Positions 1 to 8,266 of a stretch of DNA of 64,000 nt are shown here, one piece after another. The DNA is taken from NCBI GenBank assembly GCA_903868145.1, contig CAIPTY010000093.1:19271-83270 (forward strand). The letters run 5' to 3'. A program made the translations under genes and the position numbers. Source of the stretch: an uncultured Desulfuromonadales bacterium (GTDB lineage: Bacteria > Desulfobacterota > Desulfuromonadia > Geobacterales > Pseudopelobacteraceae). The notes under the pieces were generated by a model. That model was given only the letters and a program-made list of their open reading frames with translations, searched no databases and was not told the DNA's origin. The stretch's first letter is position 1, and the number at the start of each line of letters is the position of its first letter.

Positions 1-330
1 GTGAATGCTGAATTGATGCTGTGCTACACCATGCTGGCAAATTTAATAAAAAATGCTCTGGAAGCATCACCGCCGGACGCAGTGATTACGGTCTCGTTCG
101 AGCAGGATGAACTGTGGAGTTTTATCGGGATTCATAATATGGGGGCGATACCTGAAGAGATCCGTTCCAGATTTTTCGATAAATATGTCACCAGTGGGAA
201 AAAAATGGGGACAGGCCTGGGCACCTATTCTGCTCTGCTGGCCGCCCGGACCCATCATGGTGATATTTCAATGCAAACCTCAGAAGACACGGGAACCTTG
301 ATTACAATACGTTTGCCGAAAACTTTTTGA
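1..330 (+). CDS. Sensor histidine kinase, C-terminal ATPase fragment (5' truncated by window)
   Basis: Only the C-terminal part is inside the window, so the true start is upstream. The fragment is the HATPase_c fold: an N-box (LANLIKNALEAS, about residues 12-23), then a region with IHNMG, FFDKYVTSGKK and a G-rich GTGLG stretch that closes over ATP. The stop is TGA at 328-330. The domain binds ATP and would phosphorylate the histidine of its own dimerisation domain, which is not visible. It lies 120 bases upstream of two response regulators on the same strand, so these are its likely partners. This is a family-level call; the sensed signal cannot be seen. Confidence 0.85.
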   Translation: MNAELMLCYTMLANLIKNALEASPPDAVITVSFEQDELWSFIGIHNMGAIPEEIRSRFFDKYVTSGKKMGTGLGTYSALLAARTHHGDISMQTSEDTGTLITIRLPKTF

Positions 331-450
331 CCTGACAATCGAGGGGAAGGCATGAGCCTGCATAAGACGATGTTGAGGCTCTTACAGTAACTGCTGATCA
401 CAGGATAAAATCACAATGCGAAAAATACTGCTGAAAAGAAAAATACTGTC

Positions 451-1968
451 ATGAATCATCAAATGCCGAGAATCCTCTGCGTGGATGACGAACCCCTCAA
501 TATCAGTCTGCTGCAGGCCATTTTGCTCCCCCGGAGATACGAAGTCATACCTGCATCCAATGGACTGGAGGCGCTGGAAAAGATCAGGACTGAACATATT
601 GACATTTGCCTTCTGGATGTAATGATGCCCGGAATAGACGGTTTTGAGGTCTGTCGCCGGATCAAGTCCGAAGAAGAGTTCGGCAACATCCCGGTTATCA
701 TGATCACCGCCCTGTTTGACAAGGAAAATCGTATCAGGGGAATCGAGTCCGGTGCCGAGGATTTTATCTCCAAGCCGGTCGACGCTGCGGAGCTGCTGGC
801 CAGGGTAAAGATGCTTCTGCATGTCAAGGAACTGAATGACCGGCTCAAATCCGCCTACCACAACATTGCCAAACTGAGTGTATTCGGCGAACAGATTATC
901 AGCAATTTTGATCCTGCCACGTTCGACTTTTCGGAAAAGATCGACAGCATTGTGCACCAGATCATCAGGAGTAAACTCGATATTTCAGACAGCCCGCAGA
1001 TCGTTGTTATCGGCATGCTCGATCAGACCGGTGGCTCACAGTGGGTACGCTATGACTCTACCGATAAAGATATCGACAGAAGCACCATCAGAACCAATCT
1101 TAACCAGAAATTGGCCTTCTCTGACAACAACGCTCCGATAGTGGTTTTTTACAATGAAGATGACCCGGATATGACCGCGTCAACATTCGTTGAAGAGTTG
1201 AAGAATCAGCAGATACCGGTTACGAATATCGTGAGGTATTCCAACGACAGTTTCAGCCTGATTGCCCTCAATTACGGCAGGAAAGTGACCACTCATGATG
1301 CAACGGTATTAAACAGTGTTGTGATGCAGAGTCTCTTTCTGAGATCTCTGGCAGCGCAGATCAGGGATACGGAATCGGCCTTTGAATACACCGTCCTGGC
1401 ACTGGCCCGCGCATCAGAGGCTAATGATGAGGATACCGGAGATCATATCCTGCGGGTTGGCAATTATTGTGCCCTGCTTGCCAGACAGCTAAAACTTCCT
1501 GATGAACTCGTGAAGACCATTCGCATTCAGGCGACGTTGCACGATGTGGGAAAAATTCATATCTCACCGGCCATCCTCAAAAAACCGGATAAACTGACTG
1601 ATGACGAATGGCGTGAGATGAAACTGCACACAATACATGGCTCAAAAATCATAGGTGAACATAGTCGCATGACCACGGCAGACAGGATAGCCATCAGTCA
1701 CCACGAACGTTACGACGGCAGCGGCTACCCTTATGGCCTCTCAGGTGAGCAGATCCCGATCGAGGGGCGCATCCTCAATCTGGCCGACCAGTACGATGCG
1801 CTGCGTAATGCGCGATGCTACAAACCTGCCTTCGACCATGAAACCACCTGTCGCATAATTCTTGAAGGAGATGGCCGCACTCTCCCGCAGCACTTCGATC
1901 CAGAGGTATTGGCAGCCTTCAAGGAAATACACAGGAGCTTTGCAGATGTATTTGAGGGCCAATTTTAG
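451..1968 (+). CDS. Response regulator with HD-GYP c-di-GMP phosphodiesterase domain
   Basis: A receiver domain covers about residues 7-125, with the acidic pair D12/D13, phospho-acceptor D56 and the conserved lysine in SKPV. A middle region (about 140-310) has no motif I can name; its position suggests a DUF3369-type linker. The C-terminal HD-GYP domain carries H364-D365 (HDVGK), a later SHHERYDGSGYP stretch with G425-Y426-P427, and an LADQYDAL segment. HD-GYP enzymes hydrolyse c-di-GMP to pGpG or GMP, and all key residues are present, so it is probably active. It follows the kinase fragment and precedes a second HD-GYP-like regulator. The ribosome-binding site is weak. Confidence 0.9.
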   Translation: MNHQMPRILCVDDEPLNISLLQAILLPRRYEVIPASNGLEALEKIRTEHIDICLLDVMMPGIDGFEVCRRIKSEEEFGNIPVIMITALFDKENRIRGIESGAEDFISKPVDAAELLARVKMLLHVKELNDRLKSAYHNIAKLSVFGEQIISNFDPATFDFSEKIDSIVHQIIRSKLDISDSPQIVVIGMLDQTGGSQWVRYDSTDKDIDRSTIRTNLNQKLAFSDNNAPIVVFYNEDDPDMTASTFVEELKNQQIPVTNIVRYSNDSFSLIALNYGRKVTTHDATVLNSVVMQSLFLRSLAAQIRDTESAFEYTVLALARASEANDEDTGDHILRVGNYCALLARQLKLPDELVKTIRIQATLHDVGKIHISPAILKKPDKLTDDEWREMKLHTIHGSKIIGEHSRMTTADRIAISHHERYDGSGYPYGLSGEQIPIEGRILNLADQYDALRNARCYKPAFDHETTCRIILEGDGRTLPQHFDPEVLAAFKEIHRSFADVFEGQF

Positions 1969-2017
1969 GCTTGGGTACGAAGCAGTACGCTGGAGCAGCA
2001 ATTAACTGGAGAAGAAA

Positions 2018-3301
2018 ATGACAGAAAGATCAGAAAAAATTAAAACCGTTCTGATTGTAGACGACACCCCTGAAAATGTCTCTTTGCTTGAGGCTATTCT
2101 CTCTGCAGATTACGTCACCAAAACTGCTACCCGCGGAGAAGATGCACTGAAAATTGCCCAGGAAACGCCTCCGGATCTTATCCTGCTTGATATCATGATG
2201 CCGGAAATGAATGGTTATGAAGTCTGCAAAGCTCTTAAACATAACGATGCCACGAAAAGAATTCCGGTCATATTTGTGACGGCACTGCTTGATTCCGGGG
2301 ATGAAACAAGAGGATTTGAGGCAGGAGGAGTGGACTACATCACAAAACCGGTCGTCGGTGCTATCGTACGCTCGCGCATCAAGGCGCATCTGGCATTGAA
2401 AGAAGTACAGGATGATCTGGAGGATTGGAACCGTAACTTAAAAAAACGCCTTTTGAACAGCATCTCGACCATACGCAAAAATACCGAGGCGCTCATGACT
2501 GCTGATGAAAGGGCCTTTGGACTGGAAGGGCGCACCCAGAGTGTAGAGCTTCTGTCCGGGGTCTTTGAACTGATGGAAGACCGTTTTGGCGTAAGCTCTC
2601 GTGCCGTTAGCGAGTTGGCAGGTGATGCCGCTCGAAAAATGAAGATACCTGCCGAAGGTATAGCTAAAATCCGGCTGGCAGGGCTTCTGCACAACGCCGG
2701 AACTCTAGGAGCCAAACGGGCTCAGTCGATAAAGCATGAAAGCGAGATGTCGTCAAATGAACTTTCTGAATATCTGGCTCATCCAGCGCGGGGACAGGAA
2801 CTTTTCAATCCTCTTGTAGAGCTTCATGATGTCGGATTGATGGTTCGCGGTCATCATGAGGCCTACAACGGGAATGGGTTCCCAGACGGGTTAAAAGGAG
2901 ATGACATCCCGATTGGTGCACGATTGATAGCCATCGCAGATGTCATTGAAAACGCTGCAAATTCTGTCTCGGGAGAACGCGACGACTATGCGCTCATGAT
3001 TGCCCGTCGTCAGGCCGGTACCCTGCTTGATCCCCGGCTGGTGCCGCTTTTTTCGATGATTACCCGGATACTGTATGTATCGAATGAAAAGTCTCTTACA
3101 CCAGGAGAGGTTGAGGTTCTACCCAATGACTTGATCACTGGAATGATGCTATCCAGGAATTACTCTACCGAATCCGGGGTACTGCTCCTTCAGAAGGGTG
3201 ATACGCTTGATGCTGCCGGTATTACGATCATTCGCCGCAACAGCGGTAATGCCCAGGCGCAGAAGAATGGTGTCTGGATGTATGTCAATATTCAGTCATA
3301 A
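2018..3301 (+). CDS. Response regulator with degenerate HD-GYP-like domain
   Basis: The N-terminal receiver (about residues 10-130) is intact, with D15/D16, D58 and a TKPV lysine. The HD-GYP-type domain that follows is altered at both signatures. The metal-binding HD is H225-N226 (codons CAC AAC) and GYP is GFP (G287-F288-P289), although HHEAYNGNGFPDGL is still recognisable. An extra tail of about 100 residues follows. Loss of the HD aspartate should abolish or cripple phosphodiesterase activity, so a role as a c-di-GMP-binding or protein-interaction regulator is inferred. A good ribosome-binding site (GGAGAAG) precedes the ATG. It lies 49 bases after the intact HD-GYP gene and is probably in its operon. 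Confidence 0.85.
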   Translation: MTERSEKIKTVLIVDDTPENVSLLEAILSADYVTKTATRGEDALKIAQETPPDLILLDIMMPEMNGYEVCKALKHNDATKRIPVIFVTALLDSGDETRGFEAGGVDYITKPVVGAIVRSRIKAHLALKEVQDDLEDWNRNLKKRLLNSISTIRKNTEALMTADERAFGLEGRTQSVELLSGVFELMEDRFGVSSRAVSELAGDAARKMKIPAEGIAKIRLAGLLHNAGTLGAKRAQSIKHESEMSSNELSEYLAHPARGQELFNPLVELHDVGLMVRGHHEAYNGNGFPDGLKGDDIPIGARLIAIADVIENAANSVSGERDDYALMIARRQAGTLLDPRLVPLFSMITRILYVSNEKSLTPGEVEVLPNDLITGMMLSRNYSTESGVLLLQKGDTLDAAGITIIRRNSGNAQAQKNGVWMYVNIQS

Positions 3302-3381
3302 CACAAAACCGCTCACGCCATGAAAATCATAACGTTCAAGATTAATCATGGGAGGAGAGCATTCAAGAAAAGGAGTATCCC

Positions 3382-4056
3382 GTGAAAATTCTGATGGTTC
3401 TGACTTCGCACGATGAGCTTGGGTGTACGGGTAAAAAAACAGGTTTCTGGCTGGAGGAGTTAGCAGCACCTTACTATGTGTTTAAGGACTCCGGTGCTGA
3501 AATAATTCTGGCATCTCCGAAAGGCGGGCAACCGCCTCTTGATCCGAGGAGTGAAGAGACAGTTTTTCAAACCGCCGCAACAAAGAGGTTTGAAGCAGAC
3601 ACCGATGCACAGGAAGCCTTGGCACATACTCTCACACTATCCGAAGTATTTCCCGCCGGCTTCGATGCACTGTTTTACCCCGGTGGTCAAGGATCTCTGT
3701 GGGACCTTGCAGAGGACACACATTCCATAGCCCTGATCGAGGCCATATATGCAGAGGGTAAACCTGTTGCAGCAGTCTGCCATGCAACCGGGGTATTTCT
3801 TCATGCGAAGGCTCCCGATGGATCTCCGCTGGTGCAGGGAAAAACAGTCACCGGATATTCAAACTCTGAAGAAGCTGCTGTTGGCATGATCAATATCGTC
3901 CCGTTTCTTGTTGAAGATGAACTGCAGAAAAACGGCGGTTATTATTCCAAGTGCTCCAACTGGCAATCATACTGTGTCCAGGACTGCAACCTTATCACCG
4001 GCCAGAATCCAGCATCTGGAGAAGCTGTGGCAAAAGCGGTACTGGAATTACTGTGA
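3382..4056 (+). CDS. DJ-1/PfpI family type 1 glutamine amidotransferase-like protein
   Basis: This is a 224-residue cytoplasmic protein of the DJ-1/PfpI superfamily, Hsp31/YajL-like branch. The nucleophile elbow is AVCHATG with C133-H134. The N-terminal MKILMVLTS strand and the FYPGGQGSLWDL loop are typical. Relatives act as chaperones, glyoxalase III or deglycases; which activity applies here cannot be read from sequence. Translation starts at GTG 3382 behind an AGGAG box at 3371. The stop codon overlaps the GTG of the downstream diguanylate cyclase (GTGA), which suggests translational coupling. Confidence 0.85.
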   Translation: MKILMVLTSHDELGCTGKKTGFWLEELAAPYYVFKDSGAEIILASPKGGQPPLDPRSEETVFQTAATKRFEADTDAQEALAHTLTLSEVFPAGFDALFYPGGQGSLWDLAEDTHSIALIEAIYAEGKPVAAVCHATGVFLHAKAPDGSPLVQGKTVTGYSNSEEAAVGMINIVPFLVEDELQKNGGYYSKCSNWQSYCVQDCNLITGQNPASGEAVAKAVLELL

Positions 4057-4937
4057 CGACGCAAAACTACAATTCATTGAATGCTGAAGAATCCGATGCT
4101 GATCGCAGGCGCCGGATGCTTACCGATGGTGCGCTCTCTTTGGATCTTGTGTCAGCTCTTGCCGGAGACCGACCGCTCACAGAAGCCGAGAAGGAACGTC
4201 TCAATGAACACAAGAATAAATGTGGCCACAGATTCTATTCCGATCTGCTTTACTCAATAACGCATCAGTTTTTTCCGCCTGAAGTTGCTGAAAATCTCTG
4301 GAACCAGATACTTAACCATAAAACCATTCTGTCAGTAGCTTTAGAGAGAAATGTCAGAATTGCTGTTTCTGCACTGGATTACCTTTCGAACATAACATCC
4401 AATATGGGCTCCGCTACGCTGGTTGGCGAAGCGAATATTGAAGAAATCATCGGCCTGTCGTTGCGTGACGGCCTGACTGGTCTTTTTAACCATACCTACT
4501 TTTATCAGCAGATCGATTTTGAAGTAAGGCGATATATTCGCTACGGCACTCTCGTTTCGCTTGTGTTGATCGACATCGATGACTTTAAAGAGGTCAATGA
4601 CACGTACGGACACCGCGAAGGGGACAGGGTTCTGGCCGAGATAGGAAGAACCATGATGCGCATAGAACGTGATTCAGATATCTGCTGCCGCTATGGCGGA
4701 GAGGAATTCGCGGTAATCCTGCCTTTGACAGACGTCCACGAAGCTGGGGTAATAGCCTGCAGACTGAATATGGAGCTTAAAACACATCTGCCCGATGGAC
4801 GGGTTGTAACTGTCAGCATCGGTGTAGCGTCGAGCGGGAACAGCACCAAGACCTATCGGGACCTTGTTGAGAGAGCTGATGCGGCACTCTATCAGGTCAA
4901 GCGAAGCGGAAAGAACCGGGTGGAAGTAGCGGCGTGA
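4053..4937 (+). CDS. Diguanylate cyclase (GGDEF) with uncharacterised N-terminal domain
   Basis: The C-terminal GGDEF domain makes c-di-GMP from two GTP. It contains DGLTGLFNH, DIDDFKEVNDTYGH and an active-site GGEEF at 215-219. An RDSD inhibitory I-site lies exactly five residues upstream of GGEEF, so product feedback is expected. The first 120 residues have no named domain and no membrane segment, so the protein is probably cytoplasmic. I chose GTG 4053 because it overlaps the previous stop as GTGA; a longer reading frame from 3951 would run deep inside the PfpI gene. It may oppose the HD-GYP phosphodiesterase encoded upstream. Confidence 0.88.
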   Translation: MTTQNYNSLNAEESDADRRRRMLTDGALSLDLVSALAGDRPLTEAEKERLNEHKNKCGHRFYSDLLYSITHQFFPPEVAENLWNQILNHKTILSVALERNVRIAVSALDYLSNITSNMGSATLVGEANIEEIIGLSLRDGLTGLFNHTYFYQQIDFEVRRYIRYGTLVSLVLIDIDDFKEVNDTYGHREGDRVLAEIGRTMMRIERDSDICCRYGGEEFAVILPLTDVHEAGVIACRLNMELKTHLPDGRVVTVSIGVASSGNSTKTYRDLVERADAALYQVKRSGKNRVEVAA

Positions 4938-4961
4938 CCAGACAGAGGTCCTTAAAAAAAC

Positions 4962-5825
4962 ATGATTGATCGAGTGAATCGGATTCCCGGTTTCCTGCTG
5001 AGGGTGCTACGGGGATTCATGCGCAATCAGGGTCTGCTTCTGGCCGGCGCAGTTGCCTATTACACGCTGTTGTCCATCATACCGCTGTCAATCATCGCGC
5101 TCATCGTTCTGACGCAGTTCATAGAAGAACATAAATTGATCCTGACCCTGTCAACCTACCTCGAAATGCTGATTCCCGGTTATTCGGCAACGTTGACCGA
5201 GCAGGCACTGGTTTTTCTCGAACACCGCACGGTAGTCGGCTTCATCGGTTTTATCTGCATGCTGTTTTTCAGTTCCACAGCCTTTTCCATGCTGGGAAAT
5301 GCCCTGTCGGTAATCTTTTATCAACGCGTCAGGATTCGCCGCAGGAACTTCTTCGTATCCGCCGTCATTCCCTATCTGTACATTTTAGTGATCGTATCAG
5401 GAATATTTCTGGTGTCATGCATTGTAGGCGGAATTGAGAAACTGGAGAGCAGCCAGATTACGCTGTTCGGCTGGAGTCTGGATCCGGGAAGTGCTACCTG
5501 GGTGGCACTGTATATTCTCGGTATTGTCGGAGAGGTGCTGATGCTCACATCCATCTACCTGGTGATGCCGGAAGTGCGGGTCCGCTTCCGTCATGCCCTC
5601 ATCGGCGGCATCACCGCTGCATTTCTATGGGAGATCACGCGCAGGCTGCTGATCTGGTATTATGCAACAATATCAACAGTAAATGTCATTTACGGCTCCA
5701 TCACTATTACGGTAGTGGCCCTCCTAAGCATAGAGGTTGTCGCGATAATCCTGCTGCTGGGTGCCCAGGTAATCGCTGAACTTGAACAAAACAGAGATGA
5801 ACGGGCCGTTCAGGAATCATCTTGA
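4962..5825 (+). CDS. YihY/BrkB family inner-membrane protein
   Basis: This is a 287-residue integral membrane protein of the YihY (UPF0761, formerly RNase BN-like) family. The family landmarks are an N-terminal GAVAYYTLLSIIPL segment, a central FSSTAFSMLGNALSVIF region and a late helix followed by YATISTVNVIYGSI. About six hydrophobic helices are visible. The biochemical role of the family is not settled. It follows the diguanylate cyclase by 24 bases and probably ends this operon. An imperfect hairpin at 5894-5917 lies 70 bases downstream. Confidence 0.85.
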   Translation: MIDRVNRIPGFLLRVLRGFMRNQGLLLAGAVAYYTLLSIIPLSIIALIVLTQFIEEHKLILTLSTYLEMLIPGYSATLTEQALVFLEHRTVVGFIGFICMLFFSSTAFSMLGNALSVIFYQRVRIRRRNFFVSAVIPYLYILVIVSGIFLVSCIVGGIEKLESSQITLFGWSLDPGSATWVALYILGIVGEVLMLTSIYLVMPEVRVRFRHALIGGITAAFLWEITRRLLIWYYATISTVNVIYGSITITVVALLSIEVVAIILLLGAQVIAELEQNRDERAVQESS

Positions 5826-5893
5826 TTATCCACACGGGGTTTGCTGATACGCTAATGAGTATGCTTCCCTGTTTGGACTCTGCACAATAAAAG

Positions 5894-5917
5894 TGCCGGA
5901 TGGATAACCACCCGGCA
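5894..5917 (+). terminator. Imperfect hairpin after the YihY gene
   Basis: TGCCGGATGG (5894-5903) pairs with CCACCCGGCA (5908-5917), with one mismatch and a four-base loop. There is no T-run after it, so an intrinsic terminator is only a possibility. Confidence 0.3.
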
Positions 5918-5930
5918 ATAGCAAGGAGGA

Positions 5931-5975
5931 GGCACGTGTTAGTACCCGTATGGGTGGAATTACAACTAACGTGCC
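5931..5975. other. Nested inverted repeat (possible structured RNA or operator)
   Basis: An outer arm GGCACGTGTTAGT (5931-5943) pairs with ACTAACGTGCC (5965-5975), allowing a two-base bulge. Inside it a second hairpin, ACCC-GTAT-GGGT (5944-5955), can form. The element sits between the YihY gene and the sigma-54 promoter at 6223. It matches no riboswitch class that I recognise. Confidence 0.35.
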
Positions 5976-6091
5976 AAGCGATACCTGTGTGGTCTTGGTA
6001 ATATAACAACCTGAATATGATCAACTATTTATAATCACTGCTTCAAAAACAATTGAGATTCCGGCTTGGGAGTCTGTTGCATGTAACAAAA

Positions 6092-6125
6092 CTGTCATAT
6101 ACGATGGTTATGTTAAACATGACGG
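6092..6125 (+). promoter_or_regulatory. Tandem 16-bp operator pair (enhancer site for the 6223 sigma-54 promoter)
   Basis: Two 16-bp sites lie 18 bp apart, at 6092-6107 (CTGTCATATACGATGG) and 6110-6125 (ATGTTAAACATGACGG). They start 131 and 113 bp upstream of the -24 element. The same arrangement is found before three other sigma-54 promoters in this window (15586, 20473, 34102). The inferred role is binding of an AAA+ enhancer-binding protein. Confidence 0.6.
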
Positions 6126-6222
6126 ATTCGATTGACAGTTTGTCTTCCGGTTCAGTTGCGTTATTCCTGATTTGTCTCGGACAATCAGAGCGTTGCACAC
6201 ACAACATCAACATACATTCCTC

Positions 6223-6237
6223 TGGCACACTAGTTGC
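6223..6237 (+). promoter_or_regulatory. Sigma-54 (-24/-12) promoter
   Basis: TGGCAC-ACTAG-TTGC matches the RpoN consensus at every core base, with GG and GC ten bases apart. It points at the gene starting at 6319, about 80 bases downstream. Confidence 0.8.
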
Positions 6238-6318
6238 CAATTACCCATCGGATCAGGAATCTGAAGGATTATAGTGAGTTTTCAGCGGCGCTCCTGCTAC
6301 TTAGACCCAGGGTGACAC

Positions 6319-6834
6319 ATGGACAGGGTACAGATAGGCTGCAACTACCAGAATCAACCTCTCTGGAAAATCATGCTCGGGGTACCGCTTATTTATCTAC
6401 CAATTATTTCAACCGTGCCATTTGTGATTATCGGTTTTTTTCTGGTTAAAACACATCTGAGATATGTCGGTGGAATGGACATCAAATCATACTGGGACTT
6501 TGTTCCTGACACACTGTCCCATCGCTTTGCAAACAGCGAACAGCCAGCCATTAACATATCCCGGTTTCACCCGGCTCACTACCGGTTCTTCTGGATCTTT
6601 AACTGCAAGAACTATTGCCCGCTGAGTGTCGCACTCTTCAGATATGCCGTGTATCTGGTAATGATTGTGGAAAACTGGTGGTGCCCTTTTGCCCATGACA
6701 AGAAACAGCAATACGCAGAAGCGGCCATTGACAAGTCATTCTGGCATGTAGACCCCGATGAACTCATAAAACTGCATGCAGATGACAGAAACAATCCCAT
6801 CTGGAATACGAAAGCGAAAGATCAGCATGTTTGA
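6319..6834 (+). CDS. Conserved hypothetical membrane protein
   Basis: The function is not recognised. The 171-residue protein has one clear hydrophobic segment (about 18-43) and a weaker one (about 105-118). Between and after them it has cysteines at 96 and 100 (FNCKNYC) and a striking NWWCPFAHDKK motif (C122, H126). The C-terminal 45 residues are polar and probably cytoplasmic. It is the first gene behind a sigma-54 promoter and overlaps the next small gene by eight bases, so the two are probably co-translated. Similar proteins seem familiar from Geobacter-type genomes, but I can assign no role. Confidence 0.7.
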   Translation: MDRVQIGCNYQNQPLWKIMLGVPLIYLPIISTVPFVIIGFFLVKTHLRYVGGMDIKSYWDFVPDTLSHRFANSEQPAINISRFHPAHYRFFWIFNCKNYCPLSVALFRYAVYLVMIVENWWCPFAHDKKQQYAEAAIDKSFWHVDPDELIKLHADDRNNPIWNTKAKDQHV

Positions 6835-7030
6835 TATCACCCAGGAAAACAGAATGATAATCGCATCAAATCTGACAGTGGCAGCGGTTATCAGAGATGC
6901 CGCAATGGCAATGAAAAGTGGTCCGAATACTTCGGATTCAAAAGATATAGTCATTGAGATATTCACTGCCATTTTGTCTAATCTGGAAATACAGTCAGAT
7001 ATGACTTTACAGAGTACACAAAGAGAATAG
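6827..7030 (+). CDS. Small conserved hypothetical protein
   Basis: A 67-codon gene starts at ATG 6827, inside the last codons of the preceding gene. The product (MFDITQENRMIIASNLT...) is soluble, helical-looking and has no cysteines. Upstream in-frame codons would lie entirely inside the previous gene, so the short start is preferred. It is followed after 53 bases by the AI-2E-family permease gene in the same direction, and so belongs to the sigma-54-driven cluster. No function can be assigned. Confidence 0.6.
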   Translation: MFDITQENRMIIASNLTVAAVIRDAAMAMKSGPNTSDSKDIVIEIFTAILSNLEIQSDMTLQSTQRE

Positions 7031-7083
7031 TTAAGTATGTACAAATCGATTCTGCTCTTTACGCTCAGGAAGGTTGGCACTGC

Positions 7084-8175
7084 ATGGACAAGAAAATCTA
7101 CCTGAGCGTTCTGGCAGCCGTCGTAACGGCTGCCGCAATCTGTCTGATAGCATTACTGGCAGCCCCTATCGCCAAGCCGTTTGCATGGGCACTCATCATA
7201 GGAATTTCTACCCTCCCCCACCACAATCGGCTGGCCAGGCGGTTTCCTGACAATCCGAACCGTTCCGCCGGATTAATGGTTCTCGCAATCACCGTTTGCT
7301 TCATCCTGCCGGTTGCCGCACTGATCACAATGGTTATTCAAAATACAGCGGACTGGTACATGGAAGCAGAACGGCTGGTCCTTGCATTTACATCATCCGG
7401 GGCAGGCGCTCTCAGCCGTTTTCCATTCGCAGACAAAATAATTGCTCTGGGAGAGCATTTCGGCATCGAACTTTCCGGTATCGGGGCCAGACTGGCTGCA
7501 GGCACTTCGGGCTATCTCTTTAATCTGGCAACCAATACTGCATTAAACATTGGAGAACTCCTTTTTACTCTTACAGTGGCGCTGTTCATGCTCTTTTTCG
7601 TCTACCGCGACGGTGAAAGGATTGTGTCAGTTGCAATTACCAGGTTCACGACTGATCATGAAAAAGCTATCCATTATTTTTCCGAGATTCGCTCAACCAC
7701 AACAGCAGTTACGGTCGGCACCATCTTCACCTGCCTTGTGCAGGGTGTAACCGCCGGACTCGGGTATTTTGTTGCCGGCGTCCCTGCTCCGGTTCTCTGT
7801 GGTGCACTGACGGCCCTGGCTGCAATCGTACCGGTTGTCGGTACCGGCATTGTCTGGGTACCCATTACCGTTCTTGTCGCTCTCAATGGCGCCTTTTTCA
7901 AAGCCGGTATGCTGTCACTCTGGTGTATTATTTTTGTGGGACTGGCCGACAACGCCATCCGCCCGCTGGCAATAGGCGCGAAAAGCCATATCCCCGTTCC
8001 GGCTGTTGTTCTCGGTGCGATCTGCGGAGTCTTTGCCCTGGGGGTTCTCGGCCTTATTCTGGGGCCAGTGCTCTTCGCAATCCTTGTCACGATCTGGCAT
8101 GATACAACCGGTGACATTCAGTCAACTGATTCTGACCCTCATAACGCCGAACCTTGCGGGCTTAAGTCAGAATAG
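7084..8175 (+). CDS. AI-2E family transporter (PF01594-type permease)
   Basis: This 363-residue polytopic inner-membrane protein has about eight helices. The landmarks of the AI-2E/PerM family are visible: an early pair of helices, a long loop with the ALSRFPFADKI region, FFVYRDGERI in the middle, and the C-terminal pattern PVVGTGIVW...DNAIRPLAIGAKSHIP...LGVLGLILGPVL. Family members export autoinducer-2 or act as Na+/H+ antiporters, so the substrate is uncertain. It lies downstream of two small genes behind the sigma-54 promoter at 6223 and 91 bases before the cardiolipin-synthase-like gene. Confidence 0.85.
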   Translation: MDKKIYLSVLAAVVTAAAICLIALLAAPIAKPFAWALIIGISTLPHHNRLARRFPDNPNRSAGLMVLAITVCFILPVAALITMVIQNTADWYMEAERLVLAFTSSGAGALSRFPFADKIIALGEHFGIELSGIGARLAAGTSGYLFNLATNTALNIGELLFTLTVALFMLFFVYRDGERIVSVAITRFTTDHEKAIHYFSEIRSTTTAVTVGTIFTCLVQGVTAGLGYFVAGVPAPVLCGALTALAAIVPVVGTGIVWVPITVLVALNGAFFKAGMLSLWCIIFVGLADNAIRPLAIGAKSHIPVPAVVLGAICGVFALGVLGLILGPVLFAILVTIWHDTTGDIQSTDSDPHNAEPCGLKSE

Positions 8176-8266
8176 ACATGCGGAATTTATATCCCTCATC
8201 TAACCTGCGCTGAACACGCTCCGCACTGTATGACAGATATGCAGCTCATTACGGTTAGAATAGATT

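Noticed and set aside
3951..4052. Longer N-terminus for the diguanylate cyclase
   Set aside because: It would lie wholly inside the PfpI gene; GTG 4053 overlaps the upstream stop in the usual coupled manner.
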